A DNA stretch of 64,000 nt from M30B80 sp965656935 (GCA_965656935.1 CBFHMG010000006.1:1-64000), one strand, 5' to 3'. Counted from the stretch's first letter, positions 8,484 to 17,936 are shown. The notes: generated by a model from the sequence alone, not told the origin. Made by a program: numbers and translations.

Positions 8484-8899
8484 GCCAGTGCTTCAAACCC
8501 TGCCGCTTCAACACCTGCAACGGCGGCCAGCGCATCATTGTCAGACGTGTCGCCCGTCACACCGATCGCGCCGATCACGGCACCATCCTGTTTGATGAGA
8601 ACCCCACCTGGAACAGGGACAACACGGCCTTCAAATGCGCCGTTTACGGCTGCCATGAAATAGGCCTGCTGTTCGGCCCGCGCCATCTGCGCCGAGCCAG
8701 GCATGCCAAGCATAACCGCGCCATAGGCCTTGCCGCGCGCGATCTCGAAACGACCGGGGCTAGAGCCATCTTCACGCTCAAATGCCAGCAAGTGACCCCC
8801 TGCATCCAGCACAGCCACGGAGAGGGGTTTCAGCCCCAATTCACGACCTTTTTCGCGGGCCTTTGCGATCATCTCGCGTGCGGCATCCAATGAAATCAT
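8480..8899 (-). CDS. GlcG/HbpS-family protein
   Basis: The 139-residue protein has the family pattern: 'MISLDAAREMIAKA', 'LSVAVLDAGGHLLAFERED', 'ARGKAYGAVMLG', 'VPVPGGVLIKQDGAVIGAIGVTGDTSDND'. GlcG-like proteins are encoded in the glycolate operon of E. coli, and HbpS relatives bind haem; the molecular role of most members is unknown. It overlaps ridA by 4 bases. The malate synthase G gene lies 2.5 kb upstream on the same strand, separated by the RTX gene, so a loose glycolate/glyoxylate link is possible but unproven. A start 16 codons earlier is possible. Confidence 0.88.
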   Translation of the reverse strand: MISLDAAREMIAKAREKGRELGLKPLSVAVLDAGGHLLAFEREDGSSPGRFEIARGKAYGAVMLGMPGSAQMARAEQQAYFMAAVNGAFEGRVVPVPGGVLIKQDGAVIGAIGVTGDTSDNDALAAVAGVEAAGFEALA

Positions 8900-8984
8900 A
8901 TTCCCTGCTCCCAATGCATTTACGTTGGCCGCAGGGATAGCAGCCAACGCGCGCAGCAGGAAGGTTTTATTGGCCTATTTGCCC

Positions 8985-11135
8985 TCAAACGAAGGCAAAA
9001 TCACCCTCATCCATCTGATCAAGCTCGGTGTTGTGCAGATAGATCGAGCCTGCTCCGTATTTGATGATCACGGCACTGTCTTCGGCACTCAGGAAGAGGT
9101 CCTCGAAACCCTCGACCCCGCTGAAGCCAAGCTGGATTTTATCTTCGCCTTGGGTGAAGTCGAAGACCTGCTCGCGCCATGCTTGATCGCCCTGCTGGAA
9201 GGCAAAGATATCCGCGCCCTGACCGCCTGTGAATTTGTCATAGAGCCCGCCGCCGCGCAGGAAATCATCGCCTGCACCGCCATCAAGCAGATCATATCCA
9301 GCCTCACCATTAAGAATATCGGCACCCTCTCCCCCAAAGAGCTTGTCGTTCTGGAACCCGCCATTGAGCGTGTCATTGCCAAGCTCACCAAACAGGATAT
9401 CAGCGCCATATCCGCCATTCACCGTATCAGCGCCTTCACCCCCAAAGAGGAAATCACCGCCCGCATCGCCAAACAGGCGGTCATTGCCCAGACCACCCTC
9501 AAGCGTGTCACGGCCCCAGCCGCCACGGCCTGTGTCATCGCCCGCGCCCAGAATGATCTCATCCGCGGCGCCTTTGCCGTTGGCGAAATCATTGCCAAGG
9601 CCCAATTCGATCCGCTCGGCGATTTCAGCGCCAATCACCCAATCATCGCCCTCACTGCCAAACAATGAGTTGCTTTCGGTGGCAAGCGGCGCGACCTCAG
9701 GCTGGGTGCCGATGGACAGCAGAACGATCTCATGGGGGTTCAACTCAAGCGAGAGCTGCCCGTCATTGAGAACCGATTGCGCATCAACATCGCGGATAAC
9801 GGTGACGGCATCAGGATCGCGCGGGTCTTCGCCTTCGGCCACACCCATGATCTGCACCTGCGCGCCAGTGCTGTCGCCGATCAACGCATCCAGATCGAGA
9901 TCAAGCGCCATATCCTCGTTCACGCGGGAATTGATCACGATATATTTGCTATCGGCATCGCCAAAGCCATGCATATCCAGCCGTGAATCGGGGCGAGGCA
10001 ACAGGATGGGCGTCATGCCGATGGTGTTTTCCGCCAAAAGCGCCATCATCTCACCGCCCGCTTTCAGGCCCGTCTCCGTGCCCTCGCGGCCCGCGAATGA
10101 GGTTTTCACCTGCTGCTGCAAAGCCCAAGAGGTGGCGATATCGACACCATTGGCTGTCATCTCGTGGAAATAGGCGGCCAAGGCACCAGCTTGCTTGAGG
10201 CCCGTATCAATCGCATCGCGTTCGCTCTCGCTGGCCGTGTCCCAATTCGAAACACCACCCTGACGCGCGCTGATATTCCATTCGGACAGGATGATATCGA
10301 GATCCTTGCCCATCAGATCGGAATAGCTGTTCCAATGGTCCCAAGGGGCATCGAAACGGTCAATCGTCTCGTAGCTGCTGCTGATATAGCGATGGCCCGT
10401 GATCGCATCGATCGCATCAATCGCATCAGATGACAGGTTCGAGATCAGGATTTGCGACAATTCCTGCGCCGATGAAATTCCATCCCCGTCGAAATCGCCA
10501 ATATCGCCAAAATGGCTGGCTTGCAGGGAAATTGCGGGGCGCTCATAGCCCAAGGGCAGATTGCCTGCCGCTTCGAATGCGTCGATCTCTTCGCGCGCGA
10601 TAACCGCCAGTTCCGAGGCCACACGGCCATATTCCTCGGCGCTCATATCGGGATAAATCCAGAATTCATTGCCAAGCTCGAACCCAGTGACATCAACGCC
10701 GCTTTCCAGAACCTGACGCAGATAGCCACGAATACCTTCGGCATCTGCCTCGCTCAGGATCGAGCTGCCCATGGGGGGCAAGCTGCCATCTTCGGGCAAA
10801 TAGCGCAGGGTCGGCAGCACAAAGAGGCCCGAGATGTCATTTTCCGACAGATAGGTCAGAAACTCATCCAGAGGCTCGACCGTTTTTGCGACAACCGTTC
10901 CATCCGCATCGGTGCGATACCCGATAGAGGCGTTTGGATTGGCAGGATCAAAATATTGCTCGGTGACGGTGCCACCGGGATATCTGATCAAGCTTGTGCC
11001 AAGATCTTCGGCCCGATCATCGAAGGTCCCGTCGACGCGGTCCCATGCATAAACAAAATTAGTGCCAAAATGGTCTGCTGAAATTGTTTCTCCCGAAAAC
11101 ACGCCAGCAGATACCGAAACCGATACATTCTGCAT
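8985..11135 (-). CDS. RTX-type secreted protein with putative clan GH-A glycoside hydrolase domain
   Basis: 716 residues. Residues 1-480 look like a (beta/alpha)8 glycosidase resembling GH39/GH51/GH79 enzymes. 'FELGNEFWI' places a likely acid/base Glu at 157, and 'IILSEWNIS' a likely nucleophile Glu at 285. An EF-hand/dockerin-like loop 'DFDGDGISSAQEL' sits at 214-226. Residues 494-640 are about nine glycine-aspartate nonapeptides (GGxGxDxLx) that bind calcium. The last 75 residues form the typical RTX end ('IFDFTQGEDKI'-like segment and a hydrophobic tail). There is no N-terminal signal peptide, as expected for type I secretion. Its ABC exporter is not in the window. Substrate unknown; polysaccharide is inferred. 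Confidence 0.85.
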   Translation of the reverse strand: MQNVSVSVSAGVFSGETISADHFGTNFVYAWDRVDGTFDDRAEDLGTSLIRYPGGTVTEQYFDPANPNASIGYRTDADGTVVAKTVEPLDEFLTYLSENDISGLFVLPTLRYLPEDGSLPPMGSSILSEADAEGIRGYLRQVLESGVDVTGFELGNEFWIYPDMSAEEYGRVASELAVIAREEIDAFEAAGNLPLGYERPAISLQASHFGDIGDFDGDGISSAQELSQILISNLSSDAIDAIDAITGHRYISSSYETIDRFDAPWDHWNSYSDLMGKDLDIILSEWNISARQGGVSNWDTASESERDAIDTGLKQAGALAAYFHEMTANGVDIATSWALQQQVKTSFAGREGTETGLKAGGEMMALLAENTIGMTPILLPRPDSRLDMHGFGDADSKYIVINSRVNEDMALDLDLDALIGDSTGAQVQIMGVAEGEDPRDPDAVTVIRDVDAQSVLNDGQLSLELNPHEIVLLSIGTQPEVAPLATESNSLFGSEGDDWVIGAEIAERIELGLGNDFANGKGAADEIILGAGDDTGRGGWGRDTLEGGLGNDRLFGDAGGDFLFGGEGADTVNGGYGADILFGELGNDTLNGGFQNDKLFGGEGADILNGEAGYDLLDGGAGDDFLRGGGLYDKFTGGQGADIFAFQQGDQAWREQVFDFTQGEDKIQLGFSGVEGFEDLFLSAEDSAVIIKYGAGSIYLHNTELDQMDEGDFAFV

Positions 11136-11455
11136 CTTACCAATCCCAAAAATTACTCATTTTCCAAGATTGATTTCAGCAAGAATTGTGCAGGGACTGG
11201 TGATGCCTAGGAGTGAAACGCGCAGTCTGTAGTGGGGAAGACTCTCGTGGGATAGAATTTGAAATTCTGGAAGATTTCAGATGCGCGATGGGTGAGCATC
11301 AAAAAGCAAAAGAGCGCCAAACTGGCGCTCTTTGTGAGAGTTTTATATCTTTTGATCTCAACGTATCGAAATCATCAAAATGGCGTAGAAATCACAAGAA
11401 TTTCGATTAAAACAGGGCGCTCAGCATCCGTTTCTTTGCCATCTTGATGAAAAGG
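11136..11455. other. intergenic region between the RTX gene and malate synthase
   Basis: This 320-base gap holds the 5' leader of the RTX gene and the hairpin at 11309-11333. It is more AT-rich than its surroundings. A 65-codon plus-strand ORF (11213-11410) crosses the hairpin and has no recognisable protein features, so I do not call it. No clear promoter could be placed. Confidence 0.6.
11309..11333 (-). terminator. terminator of malate synthase gene
   Basis: A perfect 11-bp stem (arms 11309-11319 and 11323-11333, loop AAC) lies about 125 bases past the glcB stop. Read on the minus strand it is followed by 'TGCTTTTTG'. The stem itself begins and ends in A/T, so it could also work in the other direction. 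Confidence 0.75.
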
Positions 11456-13600
11456 TTACGCAGCCTTCCATTCCAAACGCCGCGCGTGGAGGACTGGCTC
11501 GGTATAGCCTGAGGGCTGTTCACGTCCCTTCAGGACAAGGTCACAGGCCGCTGCAAAAGCTATGCCATTAAAGCCCGGTGCCATATTGGTATAGGCCGCA
11601 TCGCCTGCATTCTGGCCATCAACCACTTCGGCCATGCGGCGCATTGCAGCGATCACCTGCTCTTCCGAGACCACATCATGATGCAACCAATTCGCGATAT
11701 GCTGCGCCGAGATACGGCAGGTCGCGCGGTCCTCCATCAGGCCCACATGGTTCAGGTCAGGCACTTTGGAACAACCAACCCCCTGATCGATCCAGCGCAC
11801 AACATAGCCAAGGATGCCTTGGGCATTGTTCTCAAGCTCACGCGTGATCTGCTCGGGCTCCCAACGTCGATAGCTGGCCAGCGGGATATCGAGAATGGCG
11901 CTGACATCGCCACGCCGCCCGCCCTTGGCGAGCTTCTCCTGAACCTCGGCCACATTGACCTTGTGGTAATGCAGCGCATGCAGGGTCGCCGCTGTCGGGC
12001 TGGGGACCCAAGCGCAATTGGCGCCAGCGCGGGGGTGTTCGATCTTGGCCTCCAGCATGGATGCCATCGCATCAGGCATGGCCCACATGCCCTTGCCGAT
12101 CTGCGCCCGACCGCGAAGCCCGCATTCCAGACCGATATCGACATTCTGGTTTTCATAGGCCGTGATCCAGCCCTTGCGCTTGATGAAATCCTTACGGCTG
12201 AAGGGCCCTGCCTCCATCGAGGTGTGGATTTCATCGCCCGTGCGATCCAGAAAGCCCGTATTGATAAAGCACAAACGCTTTTTCGCGGCACGGATACATT
12301 CCTTGAGATTGACCGTCGTGCGGCGCTCCTCATCCATGACGCCCAGTTTGACGGTATTGGCTTCAAGGCCCAACACGCCTTCAACATGGGTGAAAATCTC
12401 GTCTGCAAAGGCCACTTCTTCGGGGCCATGCATTTTGGGCTTCACCACATAGACGGACCCCGCGACAGAATTGCGCGCGCCCTCGGATTTGTTCAGGTCA
12501 TGCTTGGCGATCAAAGCGGTGATCATTGCATCCATCATGCCTTCAAAGGCTTCTGATCCATCGCGCAGCAGAATGGCTGGGTTGGTCATCAGATGGCCCA
12601 CATTGCGCACCAGCATCAAGGCGCGGCCTTTAACGCTGATCTCGCTGCCATCAGGACCCGTATAGGTTTTATCGTCCGCAAGGCGGCGGGTCATCATCTG
12701 GCCTGCTTTCTCGAAGCTTTCCTCCAGATCGCCCCGCATCAGCCCCAGCCAATTGCCATAGGCCAGCACTTTATCCTCGGCATCGACACAAGCGACCGAA
12801 TCTTCGCAATCCATGATCGCGGAGACAGCGCTTTCCATACGGATATCGGCCAGCAAGGCCTGATCGCGGCTGCCAATCGGATGGGCGCGATCAAAGACCA
12901 GTTCCACATGCATGCCGTTATTGCACAGCAAAACGGTATCAGGCGCTTTGGGATTGCCCGTGAAGCCGATGAATTTCGACGGATCAACCAGCGCCTTGTC
13001 GTCAATCAGCAATTGGCCCTTTTCGACATAGTAGCGGCGCATATCGGCATGGCTGCCCCCCTCAATCGGGAAGGCATCATCCAGAAAGACCCGTGCGCGC
13101 GCCACAACCCGTGCCCCGCGCCCGCGATCATAGCCCCCCGGTGTCGGCAGGCTGCCCATGGCATCGGTGCCGTAATAGGCATCATAGAGGCTGCCCCACC
13201 GTGCATTGGCCGCATTCAGGGCAAAACGCGCATTGGTGATTGGAACGACAAGCTGCGGGCCTGCCACTGTGGCGATCTCGGGGTCGACCTTGCTGGTCTC
13301 GATCTCGAAGGCCTCGCCCTCGGAGAGGAGGTAGCCGATTTCGCGCAGGAAGTCCTGATAGGCGTCACGGTCATGCGGCTTGCCGCGATGCGCGATATGC
13401 CAGTCATCAATCTGCTTTTGCAGGCTCTCGCGCTTCTCAAGCAAGGCGCGGTTCTTGCCAGCCTTATCATGCAAAAGCGCCGAGAACCCTGCCCAGAACG
13501 CGCCCGCCTCAATACCAGTGTCTGGCAGAGCTTGCGTTTCGATGAAATCAGCCAATTCGGTTGCAACCTGCAACCCGTCGCGATCAACCCTTGCAGTCAT
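11456..13600 (-). CDS. glcB: malate synthase G
   Basis: Condenses glyoxylate with acetyl-CoA to malate in the glyoxylate/glycolate pathway. The 714-residue length is that of the large monomeric G isoform (about 720). Signatures include 'GYDRGRGARVVARARVFLDD', 'IMDCEDSVACVDAEDK' with metal/substrate carboxylates near 280, 'MLVRNVGHLMTNPAIL', 'KPKMHGPEEVAFADEIF', 'GVMDEERRTTVNLKECI' and 'INTGFLDRTGDEIHTSMEAGP'. The start at 13600 gives the usual 'MTARVDRDGLQVA' N-terminus, with GAGGGAC as ribosome-binding site. A hairpin terminator lies downstream. It is transcribed alone, by appearance. Confidence 0.97.
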   Translation of the reverse strand: MTARVDRDGLQVATELADFIETQALPDTGIEAGAFWAGFSALLHDKAGKNRALLEKRESLQKQIDDWHIAHRGKPHDRDAYQDFLREIGYLLSEGEAFEIETSKVDPEIATVAGPQLVVPITNARFALNAANARWGSLYDAYYGTDAMGSLPTPGGYDRGRGARVVARARVFLDDAFPIEGGSHADMRRYYVEKGQLLIDDKALVDPSKFIGFTGNPKAPDTVLLCNNGMHVELVFDRAHPIGSRDQALLADIRMESAVSAIMDCEDSVACVDAEDKVLAYGNWLGLMRGDLEESFEKAGQMMTRRLADDKTYTGPDGSEISVKGRALMLVRNVGHLMTNPAILLRDGSEAFEGMMDAMITALIAKHDLNKSEGARNSVAGSVYVVKPKMHGPEEVAFADEIFTHVEGVLGLEANTVKLGVMDEERRTTVNLKECIRAAKKRLCFINTGFLDRTGDEIHTSMEAGPFSRKDFIKRKGWITAYENQNVDIGLECGLRGRAQIGKGMWAMPDAMASMLEAKIEHPRAGANCAWVPSPTAATLHALHYHKVNVAEVQEKLAKGGRRGDVSAILDIPLASYRRWEPEQITRELENNAQGILGYVVRWIDQGVGCSKVPDLNHVGLMEDRATCRISAQHIANWLHHDVVSEEQVIAAMRRMAEVVDGQNAGDAAYTNMAPGFNGIAFAAACDLVLKGREQPSGYTEPVLHARRLEWKAA

Positions 13601-13701
13601 GTCCGTCCCTCTTGAATGCAGGGCCAAAAGGCCCGTGTTTGCATCGTGATTAGACAAAAAGTTTCCGATAGGCAACAGCGTGGTAAGAAATTCTAACCAA
13701 T

Positions 13702-13872
13702 TCAGGGGCTGGATTTGCGATCAGGCCGCTTTCCCCGCGTGTTTCGGCAGCGATCCGAGCAATAGCGCACGTCATCCCAGACTTTTTCCCATTTCTTGCG
13801 CCACGTGAATGCCAAGCCGCAGCTTGCGCATATTTTGGTAGGCAGATCGGATTTTCGGGTCATTTTCGGCAT
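13702..13872 (-). CDS. DUF2256-family small zinc-binding protein
   Basis: A 56-residue ORF too short for many gene callers. Reading from 13872 gives 'MPKMTRKSDLPTKICASCG', then 'FTWRKKWEKVWDDVRYCSDRCR' type sequence and a basic tail. Two CxxC-like pairs (CASC and CSDRC) bracket a tryptophan-rich 'TWRKKWE' stretch, the hallmark of DUF2256, presumably a small zinc ribbon. Function is unknown. The internal Met at 13863 is an alternative start. It lies between malate synthase and the divergent pepN. Confidence 0.82.
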   Translation of the reverse strand: MPKMTRKSDLPTKICASCGLAFTWRKKWEKVWDDVRYCSDRCRNTRGKRPDRKSSP

Positions 13873-14044
13873 GGAGCAAAGCTAGCGCGCAGCCAAAACC
13901 CGTCCATAGAAACTTGGCGTCCGCCGCATGATCCACCGACGCCCTGCAGCCGCAACCGTGATGCGGGGTTTATCGTGTTGCACTTCGACAGCGCAGGCCT
14001 AAGCTGCGGCCAATATGACCAACTGGATTTCAGGGGAAAAATTC

Positions 14045-16618
14045 GTGAAGGATTCCGCACCGCTTTCGATTGAACTTGCCGATTACAGGCCGCCAAGCCA
14101 CCTGATCGACAAGGTGCAGCTGACCTTCAAGCTTTCCCCCAAGGGCACACGTGTTTTCTCGCGGATCGAATTTCGGGAAAATCCCGACGGTCTTGAGGAT
14201 GGCAACCTGCATCTTGACGGTGAACAGCTCAGGCTGATCTCGGCCAGCATCGACGGCATCGCTTTGCAGGACGATGAAATTCACCTCACGCCCCGCGGCC
14301 TGACCATATCCAACACGCGCCTGCCCCGCCCCGCCTTCATCTGGGAGGCCGAGGTCGAGATCGACCCCGCACAGAACACCGCCCTTGAGGGGCTTTATAT
14401 GTCAAACGGCATGTTCTGCACCCAATGCGAGGCGGAGGGCTTTCGCAAGATCACCTATTACCCAGACCGCCCCGATGTGATGGCCCCTTTCACCGTGCGG
14501 ATCGAAAGCGATCTGCCTGTGCTGCTGTCCAATGGCAATCCGACCAGCCAAGGCGACGGGTTTTCCGAATGGCATGATCCATGGCCCAAACCCGCCTATC
14601 TGTTCGCGCTGGTCGCAGGCGATCTGCGCGCCCATTCGGACAACTACACCACCACCTCGGGCCGCAAGGTCGATCTCAATATCTGGGTCCGCCCCGGAGA
14701 TGAGGAGAACTGCGATTACGCCATGGATGCGCTCAAACGCTCCATGACATGGGATGAGGATGTTTATGGCCGCGAATACGATCTTGATGTGTTCAACATC
14801 GTTGCGGTTGATGATTTCAATATGGGCGCGATGGAGAATAAGGGGCTGAATATCTTCAACTCCAAATTTGTCCTCGCCTCACCCCAGACCGCGACTGATA
14901 CCGATTATGACTTCATTGAAGGCATCATCGCACATGAATACTTCCACAATTGGACGGGCAACCGCATCACCTGCCGTGATTGGTTCCAGCTATGCCTCAA
15001 AGAAGGCCTGACCGTTTTCCGCGACCAGCAGTTCAGCGCCGATATGCGCAGCGCGCCTGTCAAACGCATTGAAGACGTGTTGCAATTGCGCGCCCGCCAG
15101 TTCCGCGAGGATGCAGGCCCGCTGGCCCATCCCGTGCGGCCTGAATCCTATGTCGAGATCAATAATTTCTACACGGCCACGGTCTATGAAAAAGGGGCCG
15201 AAGTGATCCGCATGCTGCGCCTTCTGGTTGGCACTGAGGCCTATGACGCAGCACTACAACTCTATTTCGATCGCCATGACGGGCAGGCCTGCACCATCGA
15301 GGATTGGCTGCAAGTCTTCCAAGATGTGACCGAGCGCGACCTGTCGCAATTCAAACGCTGGTATACCCAAGCGGGCACCCCGCGCCTGAGTGTCGAGGAA
15401 AGTTTCGAAGGGGGGGTCTACACCCTCAAACTACTCCAAAGCAGCGCCCCGACCCCGGGCCAGCCGCTCAAAGAGCCTCTGGTCATCCCCGTCTCCTTCG
15501 GCCTGCTGGATAGTGAGGGCCGCGAAACGCACCCCTCGCGTCTGGCCGAACTGACCGACCCCGAGACCACGCTTATTATGGGCGGGCTGAGCGAGAAGCC
15601 CGTTCTGTCGATCCTGCGGGGCTTTTCTGCCCCCGTGATCCTTGATCATAGCCCGAGCTTTGATGATCGCGCCTTGCTGCTGGCCCATGATACAGACCCG
15701 TTCAACCGTTGGGAGGCGGGGCGATCCCTCTCGCGGGAGGTTTTGGTTGAGATGCTCACCCAAAACCGCGCGCCTGCCCCCGCCTTTCTTGACGGGCTTG
15801 AGCGGCTGAGCAGCGATGCAAGCCTTGACCCTGATTTCCGCGCGCTCGCCTTGGCGCTGCCATCTGAGGACAGCCTTGCCCAAAGCCTGCATGACAATGG
15901 CATCACCCCCGATCCTGTGGCGATCCATGCGGCTGTGTTGAAGCTTGAGCACGCGATCGGCACCCATATGCGCGCCACATTCGAGGCGCTTTATGCCGAG
16001 ATGGATACAGGCAGCCGCTATAGCCCTGATGCAGCCTCGGCAGGCAAACGCGCGTTGCGCAACAAGGCCCTGCGCTATTTGACAGCGGCGTTGGGGCCTG
16101 ATCTGGCGCAGGCGCAATATCAGGCGGCCAGCAATATGACAGACCAGCTTGCCGCCCTCTCCTGCTTGATCGGCGCAGGCCAAGCCGAGCCCGTGCAGGC
16201 CTTCTATGATCAGTGGCACAAGAACCGCTTGGTCATGGATAAATGGTTCATGCTGCAAGTGGCCCATGCCGCCCCCGAGCAGGCCGTGGCCACCGCAAAC
16301 ACCCTGAGCACGCATCCTGATTTCGACTGGCAAAACCCCAACCGTTTCAGATCGCTGGTGGCGGGGCTGACCTCGGGCAATGCAGCGGGCTTCCATGACC
16401 CGTCTGGCGCGGGCTACCGTTTTCTGGCGGATTGGCTGATCAAGATGGATGGCAAGAACCCGCAAACAGCCGCGCGCATGTCCACCGCCTTCGAGACATG
16501 GCGGCGCTATGATGCAGACCGCCAGGGGATGATACAGGACGAACTGGCCCGCATCGCTGCCTCCCCCAATCTCAGCCGCGATATGGGCGAGATGGTGGCC
16601 CGCATAAGTGCGGCCTAA
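14045..16618 (+). CDS. pepN: aminopeptidase N (M1 metallopeptidase)
   Basis: Broad-specificity zinc aminopeptidase releasing N-terminal residues from peptides in the cytoplasm. The exopeptidase motif 'GAMENKG' (about residues 260-266) and the zinc site 'IAHEYFHNWTGNRI' with the second Glu in 'LKEGLTVFRDQQF' are intact. The following catalytic domain and large C-terminal helical domain make about 857 residues, as in E. coli PepN. I prefer the GTG at 14045, preceded by AGGGG and giving 'MKDSAPLSIELADY', over the ATG at 14015, which adds ten unrelated residues. The gene ends 9 bases before the convergent membrane-protein gene. Confidence 0.95.
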   Translation: MKDSAPLSIELADYRPPSHLIDKVQLTFKLSPKGTRVFSRIEFRENPDGLEDGNLHLDGEQLRLISASIDGIALQDDEIHLTPRGLTISNTRLPRPAFIWEAEVEIDPAQNTALEGLYMSNGMFCTQCEAEGFRKITYYPDRPDVMAPFTVRIESDLPVLLSNGNPTSQGDGFSEWHDPWPKPAYLFALVAGDLRAHSDNYTTTSGRKVDLNIWVRPGDEENCDYAMDALKRSMTWDEDVYGREYDLDVFNIVAVDDFNMGAMENKGLNIFNSKFVLASPQTATDTDYDFIEGIIAHEYFHNWTGNRITCRDWFQLCLKEGLTVFRDQQFSADMRSAPVKRIEDVLQLRARQFREDAGPLAHPVRPESYVEINNFYTATVYEKGAEVIRMLRLLVGTEAYDAALQLYFDRHDGQACTIEDWLQVFQDVTERDLSQFKRWYTQAGTPRLSVEESFEGGVYTLKLLQSSAPTPGQPLKEPLVIPVSFGLLDSEGRETHPSRLAELTDPETTLIMGGLSEKPVLSILRGFSAPVILDHSPSFDDRALLLAHDTDPFNRWEAGRSLSREVLVEMLTQNRAPAPAFLDGLERLSSDASLDPDFRALALALPSEDSLAQSLHDNGITPDPVAIHAAVLKLEHAIGTHMRATFEALYAEMDTGSRYSPDAASAGKRALRNKALRYLTAALGPDLAQAQYQAASNMTDQLAALSCLIGAGQAEPVQAFYDQWHKNRLVMDKWFMLQVAHAAPEQAVATANTLSTHPDFDWQNPNRFRSLVAGLTSGNAAGFHDPSGAGYRFLADWLIKMDGKNPQTAARMSTAFETWRRYDADRQGMIQDELARIAASPNLSRDMGEMVARISAA

Positions 16619-16627
16619 AGCCAGCCC

Positions 16628-17386
16628 CTAGCGCAGCACATTCGCCGCAAGCCAGACCAGCCCGAGCAGGACGGGCTGGTGGATCATATAAACAGCCAAG
16701 GAATGCCGCCCCGGCCAGGCCAGCATTTGGCTCAAGCGGCCTTGCGCGAGCCTGCCCAAACGCTCCAAGAGCCCCGAGGCGCGGGCCAGTTTGGCCGCCG
16801 CCATCCCGATCAGAAAGGGTGCGAACCAAGGAAAGAGCGGCACGAAATCATTGGAGACGGGATTGCGCGTGTGCAACCCGACCCAAAGCAGCGCAGGCTG
16901 ATCAAACAGCGGCGCGCGAAAGACCATCGGCAGCACCAGCACAAAACCGCCAAGCGCCCCCAAAACCCATGCAGGCCAGCGGCGGATCACAAGCCCGATC
17001 AGGCTGGCCAAGGCGATGGAATGCAAAATACCGAAAAAGATAAAGGCATTGGGAAAGACAACCCATGTCACCGCCGTGATCGCCAAGGCGCAGGCCACAA
17101 TCATCGCCAGACGCCGCCAAAAACCGCGCATCCGCGCCACAGGATCATGCGCCAAAATCAGGCTGACCCCCGCGAGAAACAGAAACGAGGCCGCAATCCC
17201 CATCGCAAAACCGCGCCATAGCGGGGAAAAAACGGTGCCTGCCGCAACAAATCCGAACAGTTCGAGATCAAAGGTGAAATGATAAATCGCCATAGAAAAC
17301 AAGGCGATACTGCGCGCAATATCCAAGGCCGCAATACGCCCCGCCTTGGGCGGTAAAACAGCGCTATGCGCGACCCCTCGCGTCAC
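16628..17386 (-). CDS. DUF1624 / heparan-alpha-glucosaminide acetyltransferase-like membrane protein
   Basis: 252 residues with about seven hydrophobic helices. The opening 'GRIAALDIARSIALFSMAIYHF' is the conserved first helix of DUF1624 (HGSNAT catalytic domain), where the Asp in 'LDIARS' and the His in 'IYHFTFDL' are family hallmarks. The end shows 'GRHSLAVYMIHQPVLLG', also characteristic. Members are thought to be membrane acyltransferases, but bacterial substrates are generally unknown. Monocistronic by appearance, convergent with pepN. Confidence 0.82.
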   Translation of the reverse strand: MTRGVAHSAVLPPKAGRIAALDIARSIALFSMAIYHFTFDLELFGFVAAGTVFSPLWRGFAMGIAASFLFLAGVSLILAHDPVARMRGFWRRLAMIVACALAITAVTWVVFPNAFIFFGILHSIALASLIGLVIRRWPAWVLGALGGFVLVLPMVFRAPLFDQPALLWVGLHTRNPVSNDFVPLFPWFAPFLIGMAAAKLARASGLLERLGRLAQGRLSQMLAWPGRHSLAVYMIHQPVLLGLVWLAANVLR

Positions 17387-17508
17387 GGTCGTTTTGCCTT
17401 TGTGGCTCTGCCCCTCATGCGCGCTTGTCCCAAAATCATCTAAACCACGCCTTTTTTGTGCCGTAATTCAAATACAATAGAAACTTATAACGGTTGTAAT
17501 GGTTTATT

Positions 17509-17931
17509 ATGTTTACTGAAAGCAACAGCATGTCTTATTCGCGCCGCTCTGCAAACCGAGTCGTGATCGTTCTTGCGCTCGGCGCTTTGATCGTTCCCCT
17601 TCTATGGGTTTGGAGCGTTGCACCCGCGCTTGCGCTGGCCATTGCGATACCTGTTGCGTCTTTTGCTCTTTGGAAATTGGTCTTTGCCCCCAGCTATGGC
17701 GTGAGCTTCGGGAAAGAGCTTATCAAAGTGACTTCGAAAAAAGGTGCGGCCTGCGTTCCCTTGGATAAGGTTGCCTATTTGCGCCTTGTGAGCCCTGTTC
17801 AGCACAGCCCCGCCGCTTTCGTTATGCGCGATGGCAAGGAAATCGAATTGCCTGATCTGGTTCTGCCCACTGACATGGATCACTTGCGCAACATGGCGTC
17901 CCAAAGCGGCGTTATGGTTCGGGCCGCCTGA
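17509..17931 (+). CDS. hypothetical membrane protein, 140 aa
   Basis: Two adjacent hydrophobic helices (about residues 18-37 and 40-60, 'VVIVLALGALIVPLLWVW' and 'APALALAIAIPVASFALWKL') precede a cytoplasmic beta-rich tail ('YGVSFGKELIKVTSKKGAA', 'VMRDGKEIELPDLVLP'). This is reminiscent of a small bPH-like domain, but I cannot name it. The upstream 60 bases are AT-rich, with a possible -10 'TATAAC' near 17486. A second ATG at 17530 is an alternative start. Converges on the transglycosylase-like gene. Confidence 0.65.
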   Translation: MFTESNSMSYSRRSANRVVIVLALGALIVPLLWVWSVAPALALAIAIPVASFALWKLVFAPSYGVSFGKELIKVTSKKGAACVPLDKVAYLRLVSPVQHSPAAFVMRDGKEIELPDLVLPTDMDHLRNMASQSGVMVRAA

Positions 17932-17936
17932 TCTGA

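Noticed and set aside
9100..9600. CRISPR-like array
   Set aside because: The periodic pattern comes from in-frame 27-base RTX coding repeats, not identical direct repeats with unique spacers.
8925..9668. 247-codon plus-strand open frame over the RTX repeats
   Set aside because: It is the antisense of Gly-Asp repeats, so it shows repetitive Ile/Ala/Lys composition; no ribosome-binding site or domain.
11213..11410. 65-codon ORF between the RTX gene and malate synthase
   Set aside because: It spans the terminator hairpin, has no recognisable features and starts without a ribosome-binding site.
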